A stretch of 64,000 nt of DNA from Tetrahymena elliotti 4EA. Its lineage: Eukaryota > Ciliophora > Oligohymenophorea > Hymenostomatida > Tetrahymenidae. The position numbers and the translations under genes were made by a program. The stretch covers positions 208,937-272,936 of the forward strand of contig JH720327.1 of the NCBI GenBank assembly GCA_000231825.2. The letters are read 5' to 3'. Shown one piece after another: positions 26,353-40,197 of this stretch; position 1 is the first letter of the stretch; every line of letters begins with the position of its first letter. Below the pieces are notes generated by a model. It did not search any database. It was not told the origin of the DNA and saw only the letters and a program-made list of their open reading frames with translations.

Positions 26353-27309
26353 TCAATAGTTATTGTTTTTTGGTTGTGTGTATTGTTGTTAATATATTTA
26401 GTTTGAAATCTACTCATCTAATTTTCTAACCCTACTTTAATCTGAAGTTTGGTTATCTAAGGGATTTATTATATTACTGTTACTACTTACTAAAATATTG
26501 TTGTTGTAATTCTACTAGTTATAGATTTAGTTATCTAAATAAAGAGCTGTATCGTTTTGGTCTTTTTAGTTTATACTGCTTTTTTAATAATATTCTATTA
26601 AAGGAATATTTTGACTTTCAGGTTCTTATTCAGCACTTTTGTAGAAGGCTTTCAAGAGAATTTCTGCAATGAGGAATAATATTAAAATCAAGGATATGAA
26701 GTATATTAAGCAGACCAACAAAAATTCATAATTTATAAAGATATTGTTGTCTGTGATTTCCCATTCACAAGACCTTCTAACAGACATAGATTCATAAAAT
26801 TAGCATAAGATAACCCATAGAAAATTAATGCTTCCTGTATACATTTCTTCGAATTCAGCTTCTTTGCTTTACTATTATTTTTGGCTCAATTAATCGCAAA
26901 CCTTTTTATCTTTTTTAAGCATTTTGATAATAACATTTATATTTTCTTAATAGAGTTCCTCTTCATGACAAACTGAAATATTGCAAACAGTCCTATCTTT
27001 AATATCTAATATCATATTTAACATTAAGATAACTGCTATGATTGTTACAAACAAAACTATTTTGAGTCTTTGCTATGAATTTTTTTCTTTCTTGAGCAAT
27101 AAAAAGAACAAACCTCCTACGAATACCAAAAATATGATGGAAGATACATTTTAACATCTATGGTATGAATAGATTATACTTACATAAAGCAAAAATATCA
27201 GCTCAAATATTGTATAAATAAATATCGAATTTATAATCTATGGGTATTTGTTTAAGAAACCAATAAAGTATTCTTTTTATAATTCACCGCCTTGAACTTC
27301 TAATTCCAT
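26353..27309 (-). CDS. Four-helix membrane protein of unknown function, 318 residues
   Basis: A single uninterrupted ciliate-code frame begins MELEVQGGELQKEYFIGFL. Four hydrophobic segments are visible: IFIYTIFELIFLLYVSIIY, SIIFLVFVGGLFFLLL, IVLFVTIIAVILMLNMIL and FLLVCLIYFISLILILFLI. Between helices 3 and 4 is a polar loop with several cysteines (CNISVCHEEE, KVCDQL, RRSCEW). A Q/N-rich cytoplasmic-type tail follows (NQQNYNNNILVSSNSN) and ends NNNY before TGA. No family was recognised. The layout resembles a small tetraspanning membrane protein, with the Cys-containing loop probably on the non-cytoplasmic side (inference). Confidence 0.8.
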
Positions 27310-28233
27310 TTTATTTGCTATGCTATTGAAATATCTATTGATCTTTCTTTCTATTTATCTATGCTTTTAAATCTTTTTTCAATTAATGCTCTAAATTATA
27401 TTAATTGTTCAGAATAGACAACTTAATAATTTAAATAGCACTTTTACAGATAGAAATAGTCTGCCAAAGTTAATATGTAATACCAACTTAAATCTTAACA
27501 CATTTTATTACATATTGATTTATTTTACATTTTATAATGTTTCTTTAGAACATTCAAATCTGATACATTTATTTTAAACCCATAAAAAACATCACAAAAT
27601 CACCAAACACACATGTTTACTTTAAATCTGATATAAATTATTGTAGACTAATGATGTATCTTTCTTAATTTTGTGCTAGTAATAGACATTTTAAATTTTG
27701 TAATCAACAAAGCAAAATTACAAGAAAAATCTTTTACTCTAATTAACATCGGCATGTGAATTTTATTTAATTTCGGCAAAGAAATCAATTTAAAAAAATA
27801 TCTTTTATGCATTTCATTAAACTCTAATTGAGATAGCTGTGAATTTTATTTAATCAAACATAGAAATCGATTTTAATAATATCTTTTCTCTAATCAACAT
27901 GAATTTAAATTAATCTAAACAAAGTTATCAATTTCAAAATATCTTTTATGCATTTCATTAAACTATGATTAACATTAGCATATGAATTTTATTAAATATA
28001 AACAAAGAAATTGGCATGGCCAAATAAATTTAACTCAATCAAAACAAAGAAAACAATTTCAAAAATAGATTTAAGGATTTCATTTAATAAAAATTTGGCC
28101 CTGAATGATGTTTAATTTTTAAGTTAAAATAAATTTCTATTTATTTTTGTTGAAATAAAATATGGTTTTACAGTAATATATTGTTAAAATAAATAGAATT
28201 GTGTTTTTATACAAATAAATTATTATTTATTTT
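27310..28233. other. Intergenic region containing a diverged tandem repeat
   Basis: This spacer lies upstream of the four-helix protein and downstream of the Vps18 stop. Most of 27740-28095 is a diverged tandem repeat (listed separately). The remainder is AT-rich with no coding frame. Confidence 0.55.
27740..28095. repeat. Diverged tandem repeat, about four units
   Basis: Units of roughly 60-110 bases recur. Each contains a gtgaattttatttaat-like start, an aaacaaagaaatcaattt block, an aaaatatcttttatgcat block and a cattaaact-type end. The copies differ by substitutions and length changes. The repeat has no coding frame, and its position just downstream of the Vps18 gene is probably incidental. 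Confidence 0.6.
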
Positions 28234-31200
28234 TCATTCAAGAGACCAAGTATAATCTTTTTCATAATCTTCGAAAGCAAGATTAGCATGAACAGGACCA
28301 CAAAGAGGACATTCTTTACATATTAAATCATCAAGTTATTTATTGAATTACTTTAATTTTGTAATGTCGCTTTCATAATTGATTACATACTTGTATATTT
28401 AATCTTCCTTAGAATTTGTTTTATTGAAAGAGCGATACACTTATGTATAGAATTCTAAACACTTTTTAACTTAATTTGGATCATATGATCTTACATTTCT
28501 ACGTAGCATTGTTATTCTCTCTGTAAGAGAAATCATCTCCTCTATTTCTTCAGCACTGTAAAGCTATTTAGATTATATATACTCAATCGAGCATTTCTTG
28601 TGGACATGATGGTCACAAGGGAAGGTAATGAAGTCATAATTTAACAAAAATTCAGAGCAAATGTAGCAAGTAGACTTTTCACTAACCCTCATATATTTTC
28701 CATTTTACTTACTAAGCTCTCCCTTCAACTCCTCTAATTTCTCATTTTTAATAATTATTTCATTTTTTAATTCTACAATATCTTCCTAATAACTCCTCAC
28801 ACTTTCCTCAATCTTACCCTTAAATAAAGAAAGAGGCATATTATTATCAAAATAAGGAATAAGATCTTCTATTTTGATGTAAGCACACTGTTCCATTACA
28901 TTCTTTATTTAATACAAAAATAATTGCAAAATATTAAATAAATTATAAATATATTTTAAGTAAATTAACTCTCCTCTTAAAATGTATATAATTTTTAATT
29001 AATTTTCAAGATTTCTTAAAAAATTGATGAGATAAATTTTATGGTTGGTTTGTCAAATTTATTTGATTACTCCAATTCTACAATTCTAATTAAATAAAAA
29101 ATTACAAATATTTTTTCTATTTTTTTAGCACTATCTTTTTCTGTTTTCATCATGTGTTCAATAATCTTTTTTTAAATTATAAATTTAGAAAAAGTGTTAA
29201 TAATATTAAATATACTTTCATCCAAGTTTTTTGAGATTCATAGATAACGATTTGTTCTGACAACTAAGCATATTCAATAGCAACATCAATCATATTATTT
29301 TCAATTGCAATCTAAACAGCTTCTTCAAAGAGTTTTTTCATCCTAAAAGATAAAATATATTTTAGACAAAGAAAGAAAAATTTATTTATAAAATTTTGTT
29401 ACGCCAAAAGAGAAATAATAGCTCTGGTAAAGTTATGTGCTTTGGCAAGATTAAAAGCAAAATTCATATCAAAGAATTCTGCTTATTGTTAACCATTTAG
29501 AACATTCTTTTCAGTCTCCATCATATATTAAGTAAACAAATTTTTATCCTTATGCTCAGATAAATAAAAAATGTAAATATTGTGAACAATTTAGTCTTAC
29601 AGCTTTCTTCCATAGATGCAATATTTAATAAATTAAAATCCTTCTTCAAATTATGGAGTCTCTTTCTCGATTTCCATTAAGCTCCTCATTATACGTGAAG
29701 GTTTAAACTTTTAAATTCTGCTTTTCAATAAATCAATGAATTATTTTGTTTCCTTTTTCATTAATATATCACTATATTTATATGCAAACTCAGTGCAGTT
29801 TGTCATGTTTTTCATTACCCAAATAGCCTAATAAAAATAAATTCAATTAAATAATTTTCAATAAACTTTAAATTAAATTTTTCCTTAAAAAATACTTAAT
29901 ATTTTGTCAAACAAAGAAAAATATTTTTAATAGCTGGCTATAAATTAGCTTAAAGATTTTTTAGCTTTTTAAATAAAAATTAATTCGAATAATGAATGAA
30001 ATGAATATCATTTTCAAATAGAAATTTTTTATTCATTTTTTAAATGTGAGCTAATTACCTCTGAGTATCTCTCTGAATGAATGTAATTACCTATGACCAT
30101 TTAATAATTTTCTTTAGACAAAGCATAGTTTAAGCAGAGCTCTAATTAACCATATGAGCTCATTAATTCATAAATGAGATCTTCAATTAAATATTTTTGA
30201 TATTTATCCATGAATTTCTTTAAATTTTCATAACTTTCTTTCATATCCAAGATCAAAAAGTCTTTAGAGATCTCATTAAGTGCTGGAACTTTATTTTTAG
30301 ATCCATAGACTCTTTAATTTAGAAGAGTTATTTTATGAATGTAGAAATCAGCTAACCAATTTGCTATGATACTTGTCTAAAAATCTTTTAGAACTGCTTC
30401 ATGTTTTAACAAGAATAATTGAACATACTCTGCTAATCCTTCTTACACTCTGATATCTATTCCCTTTTAATTTTATTAAATCACTGAAAATTAAAAAATT
30501 AATTGCGAAAAAAAACTACTTAAAATTTAACAAAGATTTCCTCAAATCCTAAACTACTTTCCAAATAAATTCTTGCTGCTTCTTTATACTTCTATTGATC
30601 AAATAATTAGTTAGCATATTACAAACTGATTGTTGGAATAAATTCACTATCTGTTTTTCTACAAAGTTAATAAGCTTTTTCATAATTTTTAAGTTCTAAA
30701 TAGATTCTCCAAGACTGCTCAAATTCATTCTTAATAAACAATCTAACAATCTTACTCTCTCCATATATCCAATAGCATTTGTTTTCCCTAAACAGATTAA
30801 ATCAAAATTAAAATTAAAAAAATAAATTTAATAAATTTACATATCATTAACCATTCCATAGATTTTACCAAGTTTTGTCAAATTTTCATGGAAAACAACT
30901 TGTTATGTAATCTATGAAAGCACTGAAATAGAATCACTATGAAGTATAATATAATGATAAAGTGTTATTCCTACTCCAAGAGGCATTTCTTTCACTTTCA
31001 ATTCTGCCTTAAAACCAGCTGTTTATAATTCTTTTCCATAATTAAAGTGATTGACTGATCTAAAGAAATTCTCATCTATTTCTTCAACACCCTCTTTTTC
31101 AGGGAATTTGTAATATTGCAAATAATTTCCATTTGTATAAATATAAGAACGACATCTTCTTCTCAATTTAGAATCATACTCATAGCATAAATCTGTAAAT

Positions 31201-32573
31201 GAAAGATGACTTGCATGTGTTGGCATAGTATAAAGCACACTTTCTCCTTAAACACTCTCATATTCTTTAAAAAGCTAATCAAAACTTAACAATCTATTTT
31301 AAATAAAGAAACAATTTATCAATAAAACCTAAAATATATTTTTTTTACTCTTTTGCAGATTTACAGAAAAAATAAATCTGAGAATTGGTTGATGCTAAAA
31401 CAATTGTTTAGACTTCCCCTTTTTTTGTACCAAATTTGTTGTGAAGTATCTTAATATCAGTGATGAATTTTGGTTTTTCATCTAGAATTGTTATAAGTAA
31501 AAGAGGTACTGTTTCATAAAAACTACCATCTTTCTCATTATATTCAAGCTTGCACTAATAAATTGTGTTGTTTTCACTACCAAATAAGAATGTTTTTTCA
31601 TCCAACCTGTTTATTTTATTTAGAAAAAATCCTTTAAAATATCTTGCTTGTATTACTTTTTTTTAATCAAAATAAATAAGAATTTCTGATCGGTTTGCTC
31701 CTTTTGAAACAAAGACTATCTTTCTGAATAAAGAAATAAAGAATAAAACAATTTTTAAATACAATGTCTTGTATGGCTGTCTATCATCAAACATCACACT
31801 CTTTACAATTATTCTTTTTAGCTTTCGTAAAGGCTTAATCTATTATGAGTTATGATTCAAATAGTAGGTATAACCTGTGTTATTAGTAATTATACAATGC
31901 TATCCTACTCTATCCATATAAACTCTATCTATAATCCTCCTCTTTTATCTCTCTACCTCTTTGTCATTTTGATATTTTTTAAATCTTTTAAAAGGAATAA
32001 TTTTTCCTCCTATCTTTCCACCAACATTTGCTAACTTTCCTCCCAAAGATAAACCAGAAACTTTCTCTGGCAAAGGAATTGATTCATATGTATCATATCC
32101 ACTATTAATAGTTAAAATAAACTTAACTAAATGCCTTAAATATTTAAATTTATTTTCAAATTGGTATTCTCTTTATCTCCTACAGATCAACAATGGATTT
32201 AATTTATTTAATATAATATTTACATTTCGAATTTCCATCTTATGACCATGTTATTCTCAGTAATTGCTACAGCAGACTTTTATGATATTGCTAAATGCTT
32301 AATCTTTTGTTGAGGTAATGAAATATATAAATTCTTAATCTCAATAGGAGAGCTATAGTCAACTTCTTTTTCTTAAAATCCAACAACTTCTTCCTCTCTT
32401 TATTTAGGATCTCCCCATTGAAGTTACTCTTATATCTCATTTTCTTCTTATATTGATGTACTTGTTGAACTATATTAGTACCCTAATTTATTTTGTCTAT
32501 TATTTTCAGAGCTAGTCACACCAACATTTCTATTACGCTGATAACCTTGTCCTGCTACTTCTTTAAATGACAT
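28234..32573 (-). CDS. VPS18: Vps18/Pep3-like HOPS and CORVET tethering subunit
   Basis: The N-terminal part has the Vps18 beta-propeller signature: RVYMDRVGQHCIITNNTGY, then YYLN, then KPLRKLKRIIVKSVMFDD. The central part is the usual helical solenoid. The C-terminus is a RING-H2-like zinc site: CYICSEFLL, then FPCDHHVHKKC, ending CKECPLCGP and FEDYEKDYTWSLE. Vps18 is shared by the HOPS and CORVET complexes, which tether membranes for fusion at vacuoles, lysosomes and endosomes; ciliates also use such machinery in phagosome traffic. Several short introns interrupt the gene. The start (MSFKEVAGQGYQRN) is the ATG at 32573, and the stop TGA is at 28234-28236. The propeller contains a Gly/Lys-rich insertion (LANVGGKIGGKIIPFKRFKK) near 31.98-32.03 kb that is not part of the family core as I know it. 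Exact exon edges were not all fixed. Confidence 0.9.
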
Positions 32574-33077
32574 CTCTAATCAGTATGTATTAATCTAAAA
32601 TCCTATTCTATTTGACTATCTATTCAAACACTATTGACAATTAACTTATTTACTCCTTTAACTTAATAAAAGAATCAATAGATATTTAATTATTAAAAAT
32701 ATTTGCAAAATCTAATTACACGCAAATAAACAACTGGTTGGATGGATATCTTTTTATTTATTAGGGTTATTATCACTTTTCTTTCATTATTAAAAAAACA
32801 CATAAGATATTAAGATTTATTTTGTTATTCTAGTCAATAATCAAATTTAAAATAAATAACATTTTAATTATCTCAAAATAAAATATTCATTTTATTTTTT
32901 TAGAAAATTTTAAGAAAATATTTTAGATATTGAGAACAGATTAAACACAATTAGATTCTAATTTTAAACAGCTTTTTTACTTAACAAAAATTAAAGCTGA
33001 TTTTTATATTTTGATAATTTATTAAATTTGAAAAATTTAAACAAAAACTGCAATTTATAAATTAGTTAACAAACAAT
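32574..33077. other. Intergenic region between divergent genes
   Basis: About 500 AT-rich bases lie between the Vps18 start and the next plus-strand start. This is presumably a bidirectional promoter region. No recognisable motif or frame was found. Confidence 0.55.
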
Positions 33078-36000
33078 ATGTCTTCAAATTAAATTTAGCA
33101 AGATAGATAAGTAGAACATTCTCACATGCAAAGTTAGTATTAAAGAACCAACTAAGTTCCCTCCCATTCTTAAGTAGTTTAAAATATGGTTGGTAGCTCC
33201 TAGGATGAATATTCATTTGAATTAGAAATCAACTAACCTGACAATATTCCATAAAGATAGATCCCACAATCTAAGATGAAACAAACAAGTAAATTAGCTA
33301 GATTAAGATAATTTTAAATGTTATTAATGAATCTTTTTATAAATATTAGAAACCCCATAAGTGTATGCAACAAATTAAAAATAAAATATTCAAACTATGA
33401 TGAAGGATATGAAAAAATTTTTGCAATTTATTAATAATACTGACTGGATGTTCTAAAATGATTAAAATCCCGTTGAGAATTATTTTAAAAATTGAGTATT
33501 CAATCATAAAATATTAGAAATAAATGAGTGAACCATTCAAATAAGAAATATATATGAATAGCAAATAAAAATAATTATTAGTTGATTAATTCTAATATAA
33601 TACTATAATTTAAATTACTAATATAAATAAAATATCTGTAAATAAATAAATATTGTGTATTGTAGACTCTCTATCCTACCATATATATCAAGCAATTATC
33701 TGTTTTAAGTTATATTGAATTACAAGCAAATTTAAGAGTTAAAATAATATTTCATAGTGTTTCGAGAAAAATTTAAAAGCAGTATATAAGAAAAAATTAT
33801 AATTACTAAAAATATAAAAAATACAAAATAAAAGCAAAAAAGGAAATGAATATTTAGAATTTGTTTGAAATAAAATATTTTTCAAAATTAGGAATATATT
33901 AGAATAAAAATAAATTATATATTTTATTCAAAAAAATTTATTTTGTTTTTTTAACTTTTATCAATTAATTAAAATACTCTAAAGTTAAAAATCGTAAATT
34001 AGTTAGGTAAACAAGAAAATCAAAACATAATTGACAGTTAAAATGAAATGATGTAAAGAAAAATATTTGAAGCCAGAAATAAAAATATATTTTACAAATC
34101 TAAAATTTATCATGAGTGAACAATTAAAATTTGTTTTTTGTTTTGTTTATAAAATATACTGCTTAATTAAAAAATATAAAGACCGGGAATTTACTTTTAT
34201 TATGATAAATCGTTAGTTCATTTAAAAGTAAATATATCTATAGATGGTTAAAAAAAATAAATTAGGATGTGCTACACCTTATAAAAAAGGATTAATTATA
34301 ATTGAAATAGAAAACTGTTTTCTAAAAAAAAATTATAATGGAGTAAAAAATATGATTAATTCTTTAATGAATAAAAAATAACTTGATTTGTTTAAGTTAA
34401 AAAGGAGCTAAAAACATATTCCATATTAAGTTAAGTTGCAATAATAGATAGATTTATATTAAGTAATGAATGAACGAATGGATTGGTAGATTGATGGAAG
34501 GGTTAATTTATTGATAAAGGAATATATGTATGTGTGTTTGTATATATGTTTTTATGATTATAAAGCTTTATATTAGAGATAGATAAAGGAAATTTGACTT
34601 AGTTAAATATTTTAATTGAAAAATGAAATAAGATAAGTTCTTTCACAACTGCACATAATTATAATAACATATTTGATTTTAATTAATTTTATAGCTAGTC
34701 TTGAAAAAAAGCCAAGAAATATAAGAAAAATTGATAGGTGTTGCATAGTTTGAAAATAATAAAAAGAAAACAAAATCTGGTAAATAAAGCTAATAGTTAA
34801 TTAACATACAAAATTAGTAGGGATTGTTTTAACTTTAAGCTTTCCAGTTTGTATGATTAACAAAGGTGTCGAGAGTACTAAAAGCTCTATATAAGGTATA
34901 AGTTTATTTACTTATTTCTTACCATCTTATTTTTATTCTAAGGAAGGCTAAGTTAAGCTTTCATTTCTTCTCTTTTTAACAATCATGATAAATAAATCGA
35001 GCTTAAATTTTTAAGTTACTTTATAAGTTTTAAACTTAGTTTGGTTAACTTAGATGAAAAAAAATAGTCATGACATAAATAATAAATATGAATCAAATGT
35101 TATCAAAATGAATATTTTTATTGAAAATGCTTATGCATGACATAATGATAGATAATAATATAGAGAGTTTTTATATTTTTTTTTATATAGAATCAGGTAT
35201 TTACTCGACAACTCCAGCTAATCAATAGGCAAAATATCAAAAGCAATAACACCCATTTTATCAAGGAAGTTAGCAGTTTCAAATGAATAATAGCAATTAT
35301 AAGCTAGGTAATAGCAGTAATAATTTTAATAGTATAATTAGCACGGCATCAAAGGGGAGTACATAATAGATTATGCCTGGAGTAAATTTACAAGCAAAGG
35401 GATATCTTAACTCTATTGCATAATAGGATGTTAACAGTAGAAATTTTATTCACAATAACAGGAAATTGGTAGTGAATAGTGCAAGTCAACAGTATTCTAC
35501 CAGCACATAGGCAACGATAAATACTATGAATGGAGGTGGTTATTTCCCAACTCAAATCAATACAGAAGCAAATGGATTTCTTTCTTCTCCTCTCATAAGC
35601 AATGATATAATTAACAATAATATACCTTTACAATATTAATCAAATAAGAACTCATAGATTTTAAGAATGGGTGAAAATATGGAGTACTTATTAGGTAAAG
35701 GATATTTGAGGGATGCTTGTGACTCATTTTTAGATTATGTTTATTAAGTGCAAGACCTACATTTCGATTAGCTTCTTAGCGATGAATTTTGTGAAGGCAG
35801 TGAAGAATTATAACTTAAAGAATCTGTTCTTCTTTACAAATTATCTACAAAATTTAGTAGCTACTTGCTATAAACTTCCCCTTAAAACATACACTCTAAC
35901 ACAATAATCAATTAAGAAAATGTTAATTAAGCTCAATTGGATTTAGATAACTCATTTATGATACTTTAGTTTATCTCAAAAGTAATCCAAAGCGCTTCGA

Positions 36001-39000
36001 ATAAGCATGAGGAGACCCTTATTTTGAAATGGAAAGCAAACTACTACTCAAATTTAGCTGTATACTATATCAGGAGGCACGAATATATGCTTTCAATAAA
36101 CTACTTCAATTTAAGTTTATAAATGCTTCAATGTTTGCAAACATTGCTCCAACAAAAAATATAACAGATCAATCCTAATTTTAACACAGTAGTTTCATAA
36201 ACAGGAGAAGCAGGTGAATACCATGGCAATAATAAATAAAATTCTAATAACAATTAGTTTACTTCGAGTGATAACCTAGAAATAGAGGAAGATTTATAAA
36301 TGGAAAATTAGTAGAAATAACCATAATAACAAACTTCAAGAGCTACTTAATAGTCTAATGTTTATACTGATTTTCATTAAGAGGTACCACATAATTTAAT
36401 CAATGAAATAAATAGTCAAGTTACATAAAAAAGTATTGTTTTAAACAATTTGGCTGTTCTATACGGAATAATGGAAGATTTAGACAAAGCTGAAGAACTA
36501 CTTATCCAAAGTGTGTATTCAATGGAAAGTGAAGTATTTTAATAAATAAGAAATATATCTACTTAATATCTTCGCAAAGATAAACAATTCCTTGAAAAGC
36601 TTCCAGTATTGATTTACGGGTATATTTTTTATGAAGGAGTCAGAAAGAAAAAGCTAATTAGAAATGAATAGCCTATTCTGTAGACAAATGATCCTTTCTA
36701 ATATGCTCCCAACACATTTTTAAAGAATGCTTATTCTCTCAGCAAGAAGTATTTTGGTGAAGATAATGCATTCACTCACAAAATAGATTTCTTTAGAAAG
36801 CGCTATTCCCTTCATAATCAGTACTCAGATGTACTAGCAGAAACTTTTCCATATGAAGTTGATTTCTAGAAATTAAAAGGAGCTTAACTTTATTTTCAGT
36901 AATAACAATCAGAATAAATATATACGAATTATATTCTTGGCCAACAAGATGGTATCAAATTGAATTCAGCATTTAACACTAATTCTGTCCTTGGTAATAA
37001 CACTGCTGCTTTTTCCAAAAAACAAAGAGCTGAAAATGGATAGAAAAGATACAGTGAGATATTCGAAGACTTGCCTGATGAGAAAAACATCCAGTAATTT
37101 TAAGTAATAAGCATTTTATTTTTATTAAGGATTCAATTTATATTAGCAGAATGAATTTAATTAAATTAAATGAATGAATGATTTATTGTTAATGTTTTTT
37201 TAATATTAGTAAATTGAAGAGAAAAATATAGATTTCAGAAAAGGAAGGAATAAATCATTGCATAGCCTTGCTTAGACAACTAAATCTAATTAATTCTAAT
37301 AGAATAAAAATATGATAGGAGTATCACCTAATTTGAATTCTTTTTTGGTTTAGCAATAAATGTGGACAAATAGGTCCAAGCCAGTAAGATCTTAGCATTA
37401 GTTTAGGATATAAACTCAAGGAATTGATTAAAATTAAAGAACAAGAAATTCAAATCCTCGAAATTTTATGGTATCTACAAATAAAGAAGGCTAAACTAAC
37501 TTACAGCAAGATATAAGAACTATTTAAAAGTCGCTAGCATTAATAGAAAATTAACTTATTAGTATTAAGAATTCAAATTAGAATCTTTCAAATATTGGAG
37601 ATAATTAAGATGTAAATAATAATAAAAAGCAAACAAAAACTTAGCCTAATCAAATAAATACTGATTAGTCAATCATACAAAAGGAGACTTAAGTTAAAAC
37701 AAATAAAGAATAAAAACCTGAAAATAATTAAAATCAAGATAGTGAAATTAATAGCAATGATTACATCGTTAATGGTGGAGTCAGTAAAATACATTAAAGA
37801 GGTTTTTCATAACAAAATAATACAAGTGTTAGAGAAGATAGAAGCAATTCTAATGGTTCAATCAAGCCATCACAATTTAAGAAAGAATCAAGCAAATAAT
37901 AAGTAAAGCTCTAAAAATAAATAACTCCTCCTGAATATAAAGAAACTTAAAAAATAACTGATAAGCAATAAAATTTAAAAAACCAAAATTAAGATTAGAC
38001 TAAAAAGCTTAATTAACAAACAAAGAATGTAGAAAAGGAAGCAGGTCCTTAAGATTCTAAATATAACAAAGTTTAAAGTGAAAACTCATCCCTTACTTTT
38101 GGTTATGGAAGCTTTTCTTAAAGTTAGGCAATGATATAAAGTTAAAGATAATAATTACCAGATAAATAGGCTGGAATTTTTAATGACAAAGAGCAAAAAT
38201 CTTAACCAATTTTATCAAATCATTCTTAAAAAGGTTTAGTTGCCATAATGAATAATAATCAAAGTGAATTTAATATGTAGAAAAAATCAAGCAATGATGA
38301 TAAATTATCATAAGAAGCACCAAAAATAGCATCAATCCTTCAGCAATAATAAAATTATTAGATTTCTAAAATTACTGAAACAATTGTTAAAAATTTACAG
38401 GTTGATTAAGTATTTGTTTTGAAAAAGCGTATTTATATTAAAGATTCTAATGATAGTTATATAGTGAAGTGTGGTGTGCTTTACAACAAGCTAGAGAAGG
38501 TATATAAAATATCTATTTCAAGTTAAATAGGTTAGAGTAGTAATCCACCTAAAGTGGAGGAGATAGAATTATCTATATTGACTAACTTGCTTTGCTTTGT
38601 GTCTTTCTAAGATGTTCTACCTTCTACTATGAATCTAGACTCTATTAATAGTTTATATGATGTTTGCAAGTACTTTATTCTACCTTTTGTTGGACTTTAG
38701 AGCAAATAACCAGAAAGAGTACTAGGATAAGTAGGTGCTTAAGCATAGTAAAATAGCTCAATTAGTGATTTAGAAAATAAAGTAATTATGGTCAATCCTA
38801 GAGCCCATGGAATTCTATCTGAATATCACAAAACTGTATTCCTTGGTTAAAATGTCCTAATATAATTTAATTACATAGAGGGATTTCAATTCAGAGTTGT
38901 CATTTGTGATAAAGAAACAAATAAAAAGAATATTCGTATTGATGTTGAATATGACGAAGGATCCTTTAACAATCTCTATACAACTACTGATAAAGATGAA

Positions 39001-40197
39001 TATCATGCTGCAAAGCTAAAAGATTTTTTTGATTGCACTGTGGAAAGTGAAATTTCATAACAAGGTATAGAATTAGTTCATCGCGATATACAACTAGAAG
39101 GCTTGTAAAGCATTTTGAAAAGAAAATAAACTACTCTCACAGAAGAATACTTCATATAAAGTGTAAAAATATAAAACTATAATAGTTTCTTCAACCATTT
39201 TAACAACATCATTGTAGAATTTGAAAGAATAATCAAAACATTCTCCACTCACACACAATTAGAAAGTCTTTGTAAAGACTTATCAAGCTTCAGAGTAAGA
39301 GTTTATTAAGGTCTTAAGAAATCTATGACAATAATCACAACTGACTCATAGAATAAATTTTATCCCTCTGCAAACTCAGTAAATTAAGCTCATAATGACA
39401 AAAGCAATGGCGTTCGTTCTCTGTTATTTAATAATTTTGAGAGTTATGGTGCAAAGGGAGTTAAACTTAAAGAAAAAGGAGAATACACTTTATCATAGAA
39501 AGAAATAAAAAAAATATATGGACTTAATTACAATAATCTGCTAAATGAATAAAAATTGATCCTCTTTACTCTTTGCTCTTACAACTATAATCTAAGAGTA
39601 ATAGAGAAACTAGCTGATTCAATGCAAAAAGCATAATCGAATGTATAAGAAAACAGCATCATAAGAGTTCAAACAGTTTGTGGTGGAGAAACAACGACAC
39701 TTGTTTAAGGTCTGGATAATTACCAATATCCTATGACTTTTGAAGTATTTGGCTCAAAAGATATCTTTCTAGGAATAAAGATAACTCTTTACTGTCCTAT
39801 CACTTGCGAAGAGTAAGGAGTATTCCTTACAACAAACTAAAATTCTTGGTTATTCTAAAATGAAGTGCTTAAAAAGAAACTTCATCACTTTGCTGTTGAT
39901 AGTCTACCATTATCTAACTACTTTATTACCCACATATTTAAAAAAATCGCTGTACCAGTCTTATTCTCTAATCTTTACATTGAAAATGTCAATCCTGCAC
40001 TTCAAAAATAGAGCTCATATTCAACAATCTACTCCCCATATTCGAAAAACAACTCAGAATAAAAATATTGCAAAAATCCCCCTAAACTTTTAGGAACAAA
40101 AGGACTCATCACAGATAATTGCACAATCATTCGTCTAGAAACCATCATAGACCCAAACCACTTAATAAATTATTTTTTACCTCCAAAATCAAAGTGA
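33078..40197 (+). CDS. Large Q/N-rich protein with TPR-like region, 1730 residues
   Basis: Four exons join in frame: 33078-33288, 34699-34779, 35191-37103 and 37210-40197, totalling 5193 nt. The N-terminus is low-complexity (MSSNQIQQDRQVEHSHMQSQ). A helical section in exon 3 resembles tetratricopeptide repeats: LKWKANYYSNLAVYYIRRHE, then MLSINYFNLSLQMLQ, later IVLNNLAVLYGIMEDLDKAE. A long Asn/Gln/Ser/Lys-rich linker follows. From about residue 1130 to the end there is a more ordered part (VFVLKKRIYIKDSNDSYIVK, GILSEYHKTVFLGQNV, FRVVICDKETNKKNIRI, VQTVCGGETTTLVQGLDNY), which may be beta-rich. No catalytic motif was recognised. TPRs suggest a scaffolding or partner-binding role. The first intron (33289-34698) is long for this window, so additional small exons inside it cannot be excluded. 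Confidence 0.75.

Noticed and set aside
31852..32034. Plus-strand frame of 60 residues
   Set aside because: It is antisense to the well-supported Vps18 propeller exon.
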